Assembly (NCBI RefSeq): GCF_002251855.1
Contig: NZ_NOXW01000021.1
Location: 310,001-374,000 of the forward strand
Source: Rhodoferax sp. TH121
Lineage (GTDB): Bacteria > Pseudomonadota > Gammaproteobacteria > Burkholderiales > Burkholderiaceae_C
DNA length: 64,000 nucleotides
Reading direction: 5' to 3'
Position numbers and translations under genes: made by a program. A model generated the notes under the pieces. That model saw only the letters and a program-made list of their open reading frames with translations, did no database searches and was not told the origin of the DNA. This document shows positions 25,344 through 34,834 of the stretch, one piece after another. The first letter of the stretch is position 1. Every line of letters starts with the position of its first letter.

Positions 25344-26000
25344 ATGGCCAAGGCAGTTCTGACCATCAGTAGCAAAAACTATGGGGCTTGGGCCTTGCGC
25401 GGATGGCTGATGGCCAAGCTGGCAGGTCTGGATTTCTCTGAAAAGGTGATTTCCCCAGACGACCCGGCCATGAAGGCGGAGATGCTGCTGCTCTCCAGCA
25501 GCATGTTGGTGCCTTCCTTACAACACAACGGGGTGAACGTGTGGGACACGTTGGCAATTGGGGAGTACCTCAACGAGGTCAAACCCAAAGCCGGGCTCTT
25601 GCCCGCTGACATCAAGGCGCGCGCGCACTGCCGCGCAGTGTGTGGCGAGATGCATTCTGGCTTTGCCTCGTTGCGCGGTGCTTTGCCCATGAACCTTAAG
25701 GCGCATTTCCCGGGGTTCAAGGTCTGGTCGCGCGCGCAGGCTGATATCGACCGTGTGTTGGCCATCTGGACCGAGTGCCTGCAGCAGTATGGCGGCCCCT
25801 ACCTGTTTGGCAAACAGCCTTGCCTCGCGGATGCGATGTACGCCCCCGTAGTGACGCGTTTTCTGACCTACGACGTGGCCATCGACAAGGCGGCTGCGGC
25901 CTACTGCAAGCGCATCATGGCGCTGCCTGCCATGCAGGAGTGGGTGGCGGCTGCGAAAGCCGAGCCCGAGGAAATCGACGAGCTCGACGCGGAGTTCTGA
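25344..26000 (+). CDS. Glutathione S-transferase family protein
   Basis: A 218-residue GST-like protein. The thioredoxin-fold N-terminus (about 1-80) carries SSKNYGAWALRGWLMAKLAG, the active-site region, and MLVPSLQHNGVNVWDTLAIGEYL near the GSH-binding loop with the cis-Pro. The C-terminal helical domain has LADAMYAPVVTRF. The reaction is unknown. GAGGAG precedes the ATG at 25344. It is divergent from phaZ and may be driven by the sigma-54 promoter at 25289. Confidence 0.88.
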   Translation: MAKAVLTISSKNYGAWALRGWLMAKLAGLDFSEKVISPDDPAMKAEMLLLSSSMLVPSLQHNGVNVWDTLAIGEYLNEVKPKAGLLPADIKARAHCRAVCGEMHSGFASLRGALPMNLKAHFPGFKVWSRAQADIDRVLAIWTECLQQYGGPYLFGKQPCLADAMYAPVVTRFLTYDVAIDKAAAAYCKRIMALPAMQEWVAAAKAEPEEIDELDAEF

Positions 26001-26003
26001 AAA

Positions 26004-26426
26004 TTATTCCCACGGCGTGGGCGCTGGCACCGCACATACCGGGTCCACGTCAATCGATTTGAAATCGGCGGGCGAGACGATTTCCAGATATTCCATGTCC
26101 GGCGAATAGTCGAAGAGGTAGTGGCGGATGCCGGGGCGTTGGTGCACCACGTCACCGGCCTGCACCAAGGTCTCTTTGTCCTCGTACATGAACTTGGCCC
26201 AGCCCTTGGTCATGATGACAATCTGGAAATCTGCCTCATGGCGGTGCCATCCGGTGCCTGTTTCTGGTGCCATATTCGCCTTCACCAGGTGCGCAATCAC
26301 CTTGCCGTGCGTGGCTTCTGCCACACCGAGATCGCGGTACAGGAAAAAATCGCGCAGTCCGCCCGACACAAATTGCGTGTCCTCAGGCTTGACGTGGGAA
26401 AACTGGGTGCTGGTGCGGTCTAGCAT
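26004..26426 (-). CDS. Cupin-domain protein
   Basis: A 140-residue single-domain cupin. The first metal motif GTGWHRHEADFQIVIMTKG and the second PGIRHYLFDYSPDMEYLEI carry the usual His/Glu ligands. Possible roles are a small oxygenase, isomerase or binding protein; function is not recognised. The stop lies 3 bp from the stop of the convergent GST gene. Confidence 0.85.
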   Translation of the reverse strand: MLDRTSTQFSHVKPEDTQFVSGGLRDFFLYRDLGVAEATHGKVIAHLVKANMAPETGTGWHRHEADFQIVIMTKGWAKFMYEDKETLVQAGDVVHQRPGIRHYLFDYSPDMEYLEIVSPADFKSIDVDPVCAVPAPTPWE

Positions 26427-26539
26427 GGCTCACTCCTGTTCAAACAAGCGGGAAACACTGAAATGGTGCGCTGCAGCACGATGCATAAAGTGTTCCAGCC
26501 TCAGGTGCGTGTAGCCCGGTCTGGGATAATTCGCCCACT

Positions 26540-27634
26540 ATGAGCGGCAACACCTTCGGACACACCTTCACCGTCACCAACTTTGGTGAATCCCACGGCC
26601 CGGCCATTGGCTGCATCATTGACGGTTGCCCCCCCGGCATGGCCCTGACAGAGGCTGATATCCAGATCGACCTGGACCGCCGCCGCCCTGGTACCAGCCG
26701 CCACGTGACCCAGCGCAACGAGCCCGATGCGGTGCAGATCTTGAGCGGTGTGTATGAAGGCAAGACCACCGGCACGCCGATTGCGCTACTCATTCAGAAC
26801 ACCGACCAGCGCAGCAAGGACTACGGCAACATCCTGGAGACCTTCCGTCCCGGCCACGCCGACTACAGTTACTTCCAGAAGTACGGCATCCGCGACCCAC
26901 GTGGTGGTGGCCGCTCCAGCGCCCGGCTGACAGCGCCCATGGTGGCGGCCGGGGCCGTGGCCAAGAAGTGGCTCAAGGAAAAGTTCGGTACCGAATTCCG
27001 CGGCTGCATGACCCAAGTGGGCGAGTTGCCCATTGCCTTTGAGAGCTGGGAGCACGTGCCCCACAACCCGTTTTTTGCCCCGGTGGCCGATGTGCAGGCG
27101 CTGGAAGACTACATGGACGCACTGCGCAAGGCGGGCGATTCTTGCGGCGCCAAAGTGCGCGTGACTGCGACCAACGTGCCCGTGGGCCTGGGCGAGCCGC
27201 TGTTTGACAAGATGGATGCGGACATTGCCTACGCCATGATGGGCATCAACGCCGTCAAGGGCGTGGAGATTGGCGCCGGTTTTGCCAGCGTGGCGCAGCA
27301 TGGCACCACGCATGGCGACAGCCTCACCCCCAATGGCTTTGCTAGCAACAACGCGGGTGGCGTATTGGGCGGCATCACCACCGGGCAAGACCTGGAAGTG
27401 AGCATTGCCATCAAGCCCACCAGTTCCATCATCACGCCGCGCGACTCCATCGACTCGCAGGGGAACCCCACGCAGGTGATCACCAAGGGCCGCCACGACC
27501 CCTGTGTGGGCATACGTGCCACCCCCATTGCCGAGGCCATGCTGGCCCTGGTGGTGATGGACCATGCGCTGCGCCACCGCGCGCAGTGCGGTGATGTGGT
27601 GCCCGCGCTCACGCCCATCGCAGGCAGCGTTTGA
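26540..27634 (+). CDS. aroC: Chorismate synthase
   Basis: Converts EPSP to chorismate using reduced FMN, the last shikimate step. The 364-residue sequence has the family signatures [35 protein letters not shown] and [16 protein letters not shown]. The Asp-rich C-terminus includes [17 protein letters not shown]. The TTG start of the downstream MFS gene overlaps its TGA stop. It is the first gene of a unit with an MFS gene and aroQ. Confidence 0.97.
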   Translation: MSGNTFGHTFTVTNFGESHGPAIGCIIDGCPPGMALTEADIQIDLDRRRPGTSRHVTQRNEPDAVQILSGVYEGKTTGTPIALLIQNTDQRSKDYGNILETFRPGHADYSYFQKYGIRDPRGGGRSSARLTAPMVAAGAVAKKWLKEKFGTEFRGCMTQVGELPIAFESWEHVPHNPFFAPVADVQALEDYMDALRKAGDSCGAKVRVTATNVPVGLGEPLFDKMDADIAYAMMGINAVKGVEIGAGFASVAQHGTTHGDSLTPNGFASNNAGGVLGGITTGQDLEVSIAIKPTSSIITPRDSIDSQGNPTQVITKGRHDPCVGIRATPIAEAMLALVVMDHALRHRAQCGDVVPALTPIAGSV

Positions 27635-28848
27635 GTACCGTGGCCGCGTCCCCGGCGCAGCCTGGCAAGCGCCACCAGATCATGCCGTTCGCCGCGCTGA
27701 CGGCGGCCTACTGCGCCCATGCGGGCTTCTTCAATCCTTTTCTTCCGCTGTGGCTCAAAGACCTGGGCCTGAGCCTGGTGGTCATCAGTGTGCTGACCTC
27801 GGTGCAGGCGGCCACGCGCATGTTTGCGCCCTACGCCTGGGGCACGCTGAGTGACCGTACCGGTGAACGGGCCAAGCTCTTGCGCTGGGGCGCACTCACG
27901 GCGCTGGTGGCCTCGGCGGGGCTCTGGTTCAACGGCGGGGCGTGGTGGCTGGCGGCGGTGCTGCTCATCATGTTCACCCAGACCAGCGGCATGATGCCCA
28001 TGACCGAGGCCGCAGTGGCCCATGTGGTGAGTCAGGGCGGGAGCTTTGATACCAAGCTCTATGGCCGTGTGCGCCTGTGGGGCTCCTTGGGGTTCATGCT
28101 GGCGGTGCTGGGCGCCGGGGCCTGGTTTGAGCATGTAGGCATGCGCAGTTTTCCGCTCATCGTGAGCGTGAGCCTGGTGGTGCTGGTGGTGTTTGCCTAC
28201 CGCATGCCCGATGTGAAAGAGGCGCACCACGCCACGGCAGGTGCAGCATCGCTACCCATGGGCCCGGTGCTGGCGCAACCCGCGGTGCGCTGGCTATTTG
28301 CCTCGGTGTTTTTCCATGTGCTCTCGCACATGGGCATCTACACCTTTTTCTCGCTTTACATGGATTCGCTGGGGTACAGCAAAACCATGATCGGCCTGCT
28401 CTGGGCGGTGTCGGTTACCGTAGAGATTGGCTGGTTCTTTACCCAAAGCCGCTGGATGCCGCGGGTGAGCCTGACCGGATGGCTGGTGTTGTGCGCCTTG
28501 GTGATGGTGTTCCGCATGGCGGTGACCGCCTCGCTGGCCTCGGTGCTGTGGGTGCTGGTGATCGCCCAGGCCCTGCATGCGCTGACCTTTGCGGCCCACC
28601 ACAGCGCCTGCATTGCGCTGGTGTCGCACCACTTTCCGGGCAGCCTGCGCGGGCGTGGCCAGGCGCTGTACATCATCATTGGCTATGGCATTCCGGGCGT
28701 GCTGGGCGGGCTGCTGGGCGGCCAGCTCAGCCAGCACTTTGGGCTAGGCAGTGTGTTCTGGGGCACATCTGTCATGGCGGTGTTGGCCACGGCCTGTGCC
28801 TACAAAGTCTGGCGTTTGCGCCACCCTGCGGCGCTGCCTGCCGCGTAA
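27631..28848 (+). CDS. MFS transporter of the HcaT/LacY-like (MFS_1-like) type
   Basis: A 405-residue transporter with about 12 membrane segments. The N-terminal [21 protein letters not shown] and [18 protein letters not shown] are typical of the phenylpropionate/nucleoside-type permeases (HcaT-like). A TTG at 27631 overlaps the aroC stop; GTG at 27640 and ATG at 27682 are alternatives. It lies between aroC and aroQ, so the substrate may be an aromatic or shikimate-related compound, but this is inference. Confidence 0.82.
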   Translation: MSTVAASPAQPGKRHQIMPFAALTAAYCAHAGFFNPFLPLWLKDLGLSLVVISVLTSVQAATRMFAPYAWGTLSDRTGERAKLLRWGALTALVASAGLWFNGGAWWLAAVLLIMFTQTSGMMPMTEAAVAHVVSQGGSFDTKLYGRVRLWGSLGFMLAVLGAGAWFEHVGMRSFPLIVSVSLVVLVVFAYRMPDVKEAHHATAGAASLPMGPVLAQPAVRWLFASVFFHVLSHMGIYTFFSLYMDSLGYSKTMIGLLWAVSVTVEIGWFFTQSRWMPRVSLTGWLVLCALVMVFRMAVTASLASVLWVLVIAQALHALTFAAHHSACIALVSHHFPGSLRGRGQALYIIIGYGIPGVLGGLLGGQLSQHFGLGSVFWGTSVMAVLATACAYKVWRLRHPAALPAA

Positions 28849-28872
28849 CCGTTTTTCTACAAGGACGTCCTC

Positions 28873-29319
28873 ATGAAAACCGCACTCATCCTCAATGGCC
28901 CCAACCTCAACCTGCTGGGCACGCGCGAGCCCCAGGTCTATGGCTCGCAGACCTTGGCTGATGTGGAAGCGCTGTGCGAACGCGCCTGCCAGACCCACGG
29001 CTTCACGCTGGACTTCCGCCAAAGCAACCACGAAGGCACGCTGGTGGACTGGCTGCATGAAGCTGGACGCCTGCATGCGCAGGGCAAGCTGGCTGGCGTG
29101 ATCCTGAATGCCGGGGCCTACACCCACACCAGCGTGGCCCTGCACGACGCCATCAAAGGCACCGGCATCACGCTGATCGAGCTGCACATCAGCAACGTGC
29201 ACGCCCGCGAAGCCTTCCGCCACCACTCCTACATCTCGCCCGCCGCCAAAGCCGTGATGGCGGGCTTCGGGGTCAATGGCTATGCCTTGGCAGTGGCTGC
29301 GCTGGCGGGGATGCAATAA
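28873..29319 (+). CDS. aroQ: Type II 3-dehydroquinate dehydratase
   Basis: Dehydrates 3-dehydroquinate to 3-dehydroshikimate. The 148-residue sequence has the classic [17 protein letters not shown] start, the catalytic Tyr in this loop, [26 protein letters not shown] (His active region) and [20 protein letters not shown]. It follows the MFS gene by 24 bp on the same strand, with GGA close to its ATG. Confidence 0.97.
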   Translation: MKTALILNGPNLNLLGTREPQVYGSQTLADVEALCERACQTHGFTLDFRQSNHEGTLVDWLHEAGRLHAQGKLAGVILNAGAYTHTSVALHDAIKGTGITLIELHISNVHAREAFRHHSYISPAAKAVMAGFGVNGYALAVAALAGMQ

Positions 29320-29360
29320 GAAAGTTTTAAGCCTTTTGGGCCTCTAGCCCTTGTGATACA

Positions 29361-29388
29361 TGCGCAAGCAGCTATTGAATTCATAGCA
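29361..29388 (+). repeat. 28-nt dispersed repeat, copy 4 (reference copy)
   Basis: Core tgcgcaagcagctattgaat then tcatagca, with the hairpin GCTAT-tgaattc-ATAGC fully paired. The longer flank from about 29327 (AAGCCTTTTGGGCCTCTAGCCC) gives the fullest version of the element, about 65 nt. It lies between aroQ and the DeoR gene. Confidence 0.9.
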
Positions 29389-29411
29389 ATTTTGCATCTG
29401 GTTCACGGAGC

Positions 29412-30170
29412 TTACGCCGCTGACAGCACGGATACGCCCAGTTTTCGAAACCCATGCACCGTCGCCGCGGCCGTGTCGCTCGGCACCACCAGCGCCGCCA
29501 GTGTGTTGACCGGCGCAATCACAAACGCGGACGCGGTCATGAGTTTTTCGCTGGAGGCCAGCACCACTGTCTCTGCAGCGCGCGCGCTGAGTGCGCGCTT
29601 CACATCGGCTTCCTCGCCGTCGCCCGTGCTCAGGCCCGCTTCGGGGTGCACGCCCGTCACGCCCATGAAGAACAGGTCTGCGCGGTAGCGGGTGGCCGCG
29701 TCGATCACGGCGGCGCCTACGTTCACCATGGAGTGGCGGTACAGGCGCCCGCCCAGCATGATGATGTCGATGTGTGTGTGCTGCGCCAGTGCCACGGCCA
29801 CCGTGGGGCTGTGGGTGACGACGGTGGCGCGCAGGTCGGGGGCCAGGTGGCGCGCCACCTGCAGCGCGGTGGTGCCGCCATCCAGCAGCACCAGCTGCCC
29901 AGGTTTGACCATGGCTGCACCGGCGCGGCCCAGTGCCACCTTGTCGGCGGGCGACACCGTGCTGCGCGTGCCCAGGTCGGCCACCGCCGCGGAGGCGGGC
30001 AGGGCGCCGCCGTGCACGCGCTGCAGCTTGCCCTCTTGCGCCAGCTCGCGCAGGTCGCGGCGGATGGTGTCTTCGGAGGTGCCCAGCTCTTCGGCCAGGG
30101 CCTTGGCCAGCACCTGGCCCTGGGTGGCCAGGCGTTGCAGGATCAGCTGTTTGCGTTGGGTGGTGAGCAT
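29412..30170 (-). CDS. DeoR-family transcriptional regulator
   Basis: A 252-residue regulator. The N-terminal HTH (about residues 5-60) includes ILQRLATQGQVLAKALAEELGTSEDTIRRDLRELAQEGKL. The C-terminal sugar-phosphate-sensing DeoRC domain includes GTTALQVARHLAP and DLFFMGVTGVHPEAGLS. It is divergent from nudK, and a candidate operator dyad lies between them, so it likely controls nudK and itself. The inducer is unknown but a phosphorylated sugar is usual in the family. The ATG at 30170 is chosen because the HTH starts directly after it. Confidence 0.92.
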   Translation of the reverse strand: MLTTQRKQLILQRLATQGQVLAKALAEELGTSEDTIRRDLRELAQEGKLQRVHGGALPASAAVADLGTRSTVSPADKVALGRAGAAMVKPGQLVLLDGGTTALQVARHLAPDLRATVVTHSPTVAVALAQHTHIDIIMLGGRLYRHSMVNVGAAVIDAATRYRADLFFMGVTGVHPEAGLSTGDGEEADVKRALSARAAETVVLASSEKLMTASAFVIAPVNTLAALVVPSDTAAATVHGFRKLGVSVLSAA

Positions 30171-30197
30171 GAAAGTGGGTGCACATGTTTGCACGAA

Positions 30198-30227
30198 ATT
30201 GCGCGATAGTGCATGATACTGCGCAAT
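30198..30227. promoter_or_regulatory. Candidate DeoR/NudK operator dyad
   Basis: ATTGCGC at 30198-30204 and its reverse complement GCGCAAT at 30221-30227 frame a 16-bp spacer. Related TTGCACGA, TTGCGCGA and AGTGCA half-sites also lie near 30187-30213. The site is between the divergent DeoR and nudK genes, next to the nudK ribosome site GGAGG. Confidence 0.55.
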
Positions 30228-30239
30228 CAGGAGGTTTCC

Positions 30240-30863
30240 ATGTCCCCGTCCGTTTCTGCCCCCACGCTGGCGCCCGCACCCGCAGTGCGCATCATCGACA
30301 CCGAGCTGCTGTCCAACAACTGGTACAGGCTCAGCAAGGTCACGTTTGACTTTCAGCGCCGCGACGGTAGCTGGCAGCGCCTGAGCCGCGAGGCCTATGA
30401 CCGGGGCAATGGCGCCACGCTGCTGCTGTTCAATGCCCGGCGCGGCACGGTCATCCTCACGCGGCAGTTCCGCTTGCCAACCTTTGTGAATGGCAATGCC
30501 AATGGCATGCTGATCGAGGCCTGCGCGGGCCTGCTCGATGGCGCCGAGCCCGAGGCCTGCATTCGTCGCGAGGTGCAGGAGGAAACCGGCTTTCAGATCG
30601 AGTCACCGCGCAAGATCTTTGAGGCCTATATGAGCCCCGGCTCGGTGACGGAGAAGCTGCACTTTTTTATGGCCGAGTACGAGAGCCACCAGCAAACCGG
30701 CGAAGGTGGGGGCCTGGCCCACGAGGGCGAAGACATTGAGGTGCTGGAGCTGCCGCTGGCCACAGCGCTGGCCATGGTGCAGAGTGGCGAGATTCAGGAT
30801 GGCAAGACCATCATGCTGCTGCAGCACGCGGCGCTGCAGGGGCTGGCGGGCTTGCGGGTTTAG
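30240..30863 (+). CDS. nudK: GDP-mannose/nucleoside diphosphate sugar hydrolase NudK-like
   Basis: A 207-residue NUDIX enzyme resembling NudK. Diagnostic stretches are [36 protein letters not shown], the NUDIX box region [37 protein letters not shown] and the C-terminal [17 protein letters not shown]. coli NudK hydrolyses GDP-mannose; the substrate here is inferred from that. GGAGG precedes the ATG at 30240. It is divergent from a DeoR regulator that may control it. The stop overlaps the stop of the convergent solute-binding gene by 4 nt. Confidence 0.88.
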   Translation: MSPSVSAPTLAPAPAVRIIDTELLSNNWYRLSKVTFDFQRRDGSWQRLSREAYDRGNGATLLLFNARRGTVILTRQFRLPTFVNGNANGMLIEACAGLLDGAEPEACIRREVQEETGFQIESPRKIFEAYMSPGSVTEKLHFFMAEYESHQQTGEGGGLAHEGEDIEVLELPLATALAMVQSGEIQDGKTIMLLQHAALQGLAGLRV

Positions 30864-31606
30864 GGGCGCTTGCCTGCGGTGATGCCACGCACATAGTTTT
30901 GCGCGACCGCCTGGACGTCCACTTTCTTGAGGCCTGCATTCAGGGTCTGTAGCATGGCTTGGGCGCGCGGGCTGGCGTTGAAGCACACATACAGGGGCAG
31001 GCGGCCAGTGACGGGTTGTTTGGCCAGTTCCAGGCCGTGTAACTCGTGTTCCCGTTGGAGGTAATTAAAAACCAGCAAATCAACCGAGGCATAGTCCACC
31101 CGTTGTGCCAGCACCTTACGCAGGTTGGCCAGGTCGTTGATGGCGACATCGGCTAGGACTCGTTTGCTTTCCATCAGCGTAGTCAGTTCCGGGCCATTGT
31201 CATAACCCTCCACCACGCCCACGCGTTTGCCTTCCAGGTCTTGGGTGGTTTGCCATTGCGGCCTGCCTTTGGCTTGGGCCAGGCCAAACTGGAAATAGCC
31301 AATCGGGTCGGAGGTGGTGCCTTTGGCAGCGCTGCATTCGAGCCGGGAGGCCGAGTAAAAGCCGAGTACCGTGTTGCTGCCCCCCATGGCGGTCTTGACT
31401 GCGCGGTTCCAGGGGTAGACCTGCACTTGCAGCGTGTGGCCGCTGTAGGCCAGGGCCTGGCGCAAGACCACCGACAGAAAGCCCTGTTCGGCAATCGCGC
31501 CGGAGTAGGGTGGCCAGTCCAGCGTGGCAAGTTCCACCTTCTCCGCCCACGCCGCTTGGCTGCAGCCCAGCACCAGCGCCATGCCAGCCAGTACGGTCCG
31601 TAGCAT
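30860..31606 (-). CDS. Solute-binding-protein-like exported protein
   Basis: A 248-residue SBP_bac_3-like protein with signal peptide ([20 protein letters not shown], about residues 2-21) and the binding-protein pattern [35 protein letters not shown] and [16 protein letters not shown]. It lacks the neighbouring transport genes, so it may be an orphan binding protein. The start ATG at 31606 gives the signal peptide; an ATG at 31678 would add 24 residues. It overlaps the nudK stop by 4 nt and is on the opposite strand. Ligand is unknown. Confidence 0.7.
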   Translation of the reverse strand: MLRTVLAGMALVLGCSQAAWAEKVELATLDWPPYSGAIAEQGFLSVVLRQALAYSGHTLQVQVYPWNRAVKTAMGGSNTVLGFYSASRLECSAAKGTTSDPIGYFQFGLAQAKGRPQWQTTQDLEGKRVGVVEGYDNGPELTTLMESKRVLADVAINDLANLRKVLAQRVDYASVDLLVFNYLQREHELHGLELAKQPVTGRLPLYVCFNASPRAQAMLQTLNAGLKKVDVQAVAQNYVRGITAGKRP

Positions 31607-31700
31607 GCAGTGAAGGCGTGGGAGGCGGTGGATCAAGATGTCAACAAAAGTAAATGTATTTAGCAAAGATTCTGGCATGCCCGCCCTGCGCCAGCCTTAC

Positions 31701-32603
31701 TTAGGCGCGCCACAGGGGCAACTCAAACGCATTGGCCAGAAAGTCCACCATGGCGCGCACCTTGCCCGGCAAATGTTTACGGGTGGGGTAGACGGCGTGG
31801 ATGCCCAGTGTTGGCCCGCGCAAATCGGGCAAGACCCGCACCAGACGGCCTGCGCGTACATCGTCGTCCACCAGAAAACCGGGCTGGTAAATCAGGCCCT
31901 GGTCTGCCAGCGCGGCGGCGCGGCAGGTGTCGCCACTGTTGGCGCGCAAGCGGGGGTGCGTGGTCACGCTGTGGGGCTGGCCTTGCGCATCGGTCAGCGT
32001 CCATACATCACCGCCAGACCATAACGAGTAGGCCATCACACTGTGCTGGGCCACATCGTCCAGCGTGGTGATGGGCGGCGCGCTGCGCAGGTAGGCGGGC
32101 GAGGCGCACAGCAGCACTTCGTCGTGTGCCAGCGCGCGCGACACCAGCGACGAGCTGGCCAAGAGCGCAATGCGCACCGCCATGTCGTAGCCCTCGTCCA
32201 CCAGGTCCACTACGCGGTCGGTCAGCGTGATGTCGAGTTCCACCTGCGGGTGCAGCTTCAAAAACTCACCCCACAGCGGCGCCAGGTGCAGGTTGCCAAA
32301 GGTAAGCGGCGCATTGATCTTGAGGCGCCCACTCACCACGCCGGTGCCTGCGCTCACGATGGTGTTGGCGTCGTTCACGTCTTCCAGAATCTGGCGGCAA
32401 CGCTCTACGTACTCGCTGCCTGCGTCGGTGAGCGAGAGGCGGCGTGTGGTGCGGTTCAGCAGCCGGGTGTTGAGCGCGGCTTCCAGCTCCAGCACCAGGC
32501 GGGAGACCACGGCCTTGGAGGTGTCCAGCCGCTGGGCGGCCTGCACAAAACTGCCGGCCTGCACCACAGCCACAAAGGCCTGCATCTGGCGAAACTGGTC
32601 CAT
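31701..32603 (-). CDS. LysR-family transcriptional regulator
   Basis: A 300-residue LTTR. The N-terminal HTH MDQFRQMQAFVAVVQAGSFVQAAQRLDTSKAVVSRLVLELE is characteristic and the C-terminal half is the ligand domain (VSGRLKINAPLTFG, VDLVDEGYDMAVRIA). It lies 24 bp downstream of the chaA-like gene on the same strand; its target is unknown. The divergent dioxygenase gene at 33853 is a possible target, because LTTRs often regulate divergent neighbours, but here chaA lies between. Confidence 0.9.
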   Translation of the reverse strand: MDQFRQMQAFVAVVQAGSFVQAAQRLDTSKAVVSRLVLELEAALNTRLLNRTTRRLSLTDAGSEYVERCRQILEDVNDANTIVSAGTGVVSGRLKINAPLTFGNLHLAPLWGEFLKLHPQVELDITLTDRVVDLVDEGYDMAVRIALLASSSLVSRALAHDEVLLCASPAYLRSAPPITTLDDVAQHSVMAYSLWSGGDVWTLTDAQGQPHSVTTHPRLRANSGDTCRAAALADQGLIYQPGFLVDDDVRAGRLVRVLPDLRGPTLGIHAVYPTRKHLPGKVRAMVDFLANAFELPLWRA

Positions 32604-32627
32604 GGCGCTGGTCGTGTTTGTGCGGCT

Positions 32628-33713
32628 TCAGGGCACGATGGTGGTGAACAAATAGGTGGCCAACAGCACCAGGTGCACCGTGCCTTGCAGCACCGTGGTG
32701 CGCCCGGTACTCAGCGACAGGCTGCAGACAAACAGCGACAACAGCAGCAGCACGCTGGACTTGATGTCCAGGCCTAACGTCAGCGTCCAGCCAGTGGCCA
32801 GGGACACGATGGCCACGGCCGGAATGGTGAGGCCAATGCTGGCCAGGGCCGAGCCCAGCGCCAGGTTCAGGCTGGTTTGCAGGCGGTTGGCCCGCGCCGC
32901 GCGGTAGGCCGCCAGGCCTTCGGGCAAGAGCACCACCATGGCAATGATGATGCCGACCACCGCCTTGGGGGCACCCGCACTGGCCACGGCCGCCTCAATC
33001 GTGGGGGCCAGCGCTTTGGCCAGCAGCACCACAGCCACCAGGCCTAGCAACAATAGGCCGGCGCTGATGGCGGCGTGTTTGCCGCTGGGCGGTTGGGCAT
33101 GCACTTCTTCGTTGGTGGTGGCCTCGGTGGGCAAAAAGTAATCGCGGTGGCGTACGGCCTGCACCAGCACAAAGGTGCCGTAGAGCACCAGCGACACGAT
33201 GGCTACAAAGGCCAGCTGGCTGGGGCTGTAGACCGGGCCGATCACGCTGGTGGTGTAGTTGGGCAGCACCAGCGTGAGCACCGCAATGGCGGCCAGCGTG
33301 GTGAGCGATGCGCTCACACCCAGCTGGCCAAAGGTCTGCTCGCGGTAGCGGCTGCCACCGGCCAGCAGGCAGATGCCCACAATGCCGTTGAGGATCAGCA
33401 TCACCGCAGCAAAGACGGTGTCACGCGCTAGCGCCGTAGTCTCGGGGCCGCTGGCCAGCATCATGGAGACGATCAGTGCGACCTCAATGACCGTAATCGC
33501 CAGTGCCAGCACCAACGTGCCATACGGCTCGCCCACTTTGTGCGCCACCACCTCGGCATGGTGCACCGCCGACAGCACGGTGCCCACCAGCCCGGCGGCC
33601 AGCAATGCCACCCACCAGCCGCCCGACAGGCCGAACATGCTGCCCGCCAACAACACGCAGCCCACGATGGGCCAGGCCACAGACCAAAGAGGGAGGGGGA
33701 CTTGCTGGTGCAT
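32628..33713 (-). CDS. chaA: Calcium:proton antiporter-like membrane protein
   Basis: A 361-residue ChaA/CaCA-family transporter with ten or eleven membrane helices. The two inverted alpha-repeat motifs are EVALIVSMMLASGPE near residue 75 and LLPEGLAAYRAARANRLQTSLNLALGSALASIGLTIP near residue 260. It exports calcium (and possibly sodium) in exchange for protons. The LysR gene follows by 24 bp on the same strand, suggesting an operon. The ATG at 33713 is the natural start. Confidence 0.9.
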   Translation of the reverse strand: MHQQVPLPLWSVAWPIVGCVLLAGSMFGLSGGWWVALLAAGLVGTVLSAVHHAEVVAHKVGEPYGTLVLALAITVIEVALIVSMMLASGPETTALARDTVFAAVMLILNGIVGICLLAGGSRYREQTFGQLGVSASLTTLAAIAVLTLVLPNYTTSVIGPVYSPSQLAFVAIVSLVLYGTFVLVQAVRHRDYFLPTEATTNEEVHAQPPSGKHAAISAGLLLLGLVAVVLLAKALAPTIEAAVASAGAPKAVVGIIIAMVVLLPEGLAAYRAARANRLQTSLNLALGSALASIGLTIPAVAIVSLATGWTLTLGLDIKSSVLLLLSLFVCSLSLSTGRTTVLQGTVHLVLLATYLFTTIVP

Positions 33714-33852
33714 ACGGGGCTTTCTTCAAAAATGGCGGTTGGACCATATTGTCAATAAAACAAGGACATTGAATCAATGGCTTGCATATTTATCTTTGGT
33801 TTATGCGCTTTTACAGTGCAGGCATTACTTTTGAACTCCGCAAGGAATTGCC

Positions 33853-34632
33853 ATGCCCACGTTGCCCAGCCTATTTGTCTCCCACGGCGCGCCGCTTTTT
33901 GCGGTGGATACTGGCACCACTGGCCCTGCATTGACGGCTTGGGGGGCGACCCTGCCGGCCGACTTGCGGGGCATCGTCATCATGTCGCCGCACTGGATGG
34001 CGCGCAGCCCTGCGGTGATGACCACCGCCCAGCCCAGCACCTGGCACGACTTTGGTGGTTTCCCGCCCGCGCTGTATCAGCTGAATTACCCCGCGCCAGG
34101 CAGCCCGGCGCTGGGGCAGGAGGTGATTGCCGCGCTGCAGGTGGCTGGGATCGGCGCCAAGCCAGACGACACCCGCCCGATGGACCACGGCACTTGGGTA
34201 CCGCTGATGCACCTGCTGCCGCAGGCGAAGGTGCCGGTGGTGCAGGTCGCTTTGCCCATGGGCTATGGCCCGCGCGAGGTCTACGCCATGGGCGCGGCCC
34301 TGGCGAGCCTGCGTGCGCAGGGGGTGCTGGTCATGGGCTCGGGCAGCATGACGCACAACCTGGCGGAGTTTTTTGGGGGGGAGCGCGAGGTCGCTCCCTA
34401 TGTCACCGAGTTCAGCCGCTGGATTGAAGACAAGCTGAGCAGCGGCAACCTGGATGCGCTCTTGACCTACCGGGCCCAGGCGCCCCATGCCAGCCGGGCC
34501 CATCCCAGCGAAGACCATTTCTTGCCCCTGTTTTTCGCGCTTGGCGCCGCAGGGCCCGATGCCCGGCCCGACTACCTGAGCCGCGAGGTGATGTACAGCA
34601 TGCTGGCCATGGATGCGTTCACCTTGCAGTAA
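33853..34632 (+). CDS. ygiD: LigB-type extradiol dioxygenase (4,5-DOPA dioxygenase-like)
   Basis: A 259-residue LigB-fold enzyme resembling YgiD/DODA. It has LFVSHGAPLFAVD (metal His), GIVIMSPHWMARSPAVMT (second His), MDHGTWVPLMHLLPQAKVPVVQV and GSGSMTHNLAEFFG. The family cleaves extradiol aromatic rings such as DOPA, using a metal, usually Zn or Fe. It is divergent from chaA; the intergenic 33714-33852 region carries AT-rich promoter-like sequence. The substrate in vivo is unknown. Confidence 0.9.
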   Translation: MPTLPSLFVSHGAPLFAVDTGTTGPALTAWGATLPADLRGIVIMSPHWMARSPAVMTTAQPSTWHDFGGFPPALYQLNYPAPGSPALGQEVIAALQVAGIGAKPDDTRPMDHGTWVPLMHLLPQAKVPVVQVALPMGYGPREVYAMGAALASLRAQGVLVMGSGSMTHNLAEFFGGEREVAPYVTEFSRWIEDKLSSGNLDALLTYRAQAPHASRAHPSEDHFLPLFFALGAAGPDARPDYLSREVMYSMLAMDAFTLQ

Positions 34633-34676
34633 TCGGCCAATTTAAGGCTCCAATTGGCCTTGGAGGGCGTGGATAC

Positions 34677-34704
34677 TGCGCGAATAGCTCCTGAATTAGG
34701 AGCA
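34677..34704 (+). repeat. 28-nt dispersed repeat, copy 5
   Basis: Core tgcgcgaatagctcctgaat then taggagca. The arms GCTCC/GGAGC differ from copy 4 but pair fully, a compensatory change on both arms. It lies between ygiD and the HTH gene. Confidence 0.85.
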
Positions 34705-34834
34705 AAAGTGCCTGCTTTCGCTTGCCAAGTGAGTTAAAGAAGTTTTGTATTTATTTCGATTGTTTCGAATTTGTCGTATTTGCAAGTGACAATAGGGGCC
34801 TGAACAACTCGGGCGCAGCCACTGCGCGCACACC

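Noticed and set aside
29344..30279. Minus-strand 311-residue frame over the DeoR gene
   Set aside because: It is in another frame and ends in repeat copy 4; the DeoR protein in the other frame has a clear HTH and DeoRC domain.
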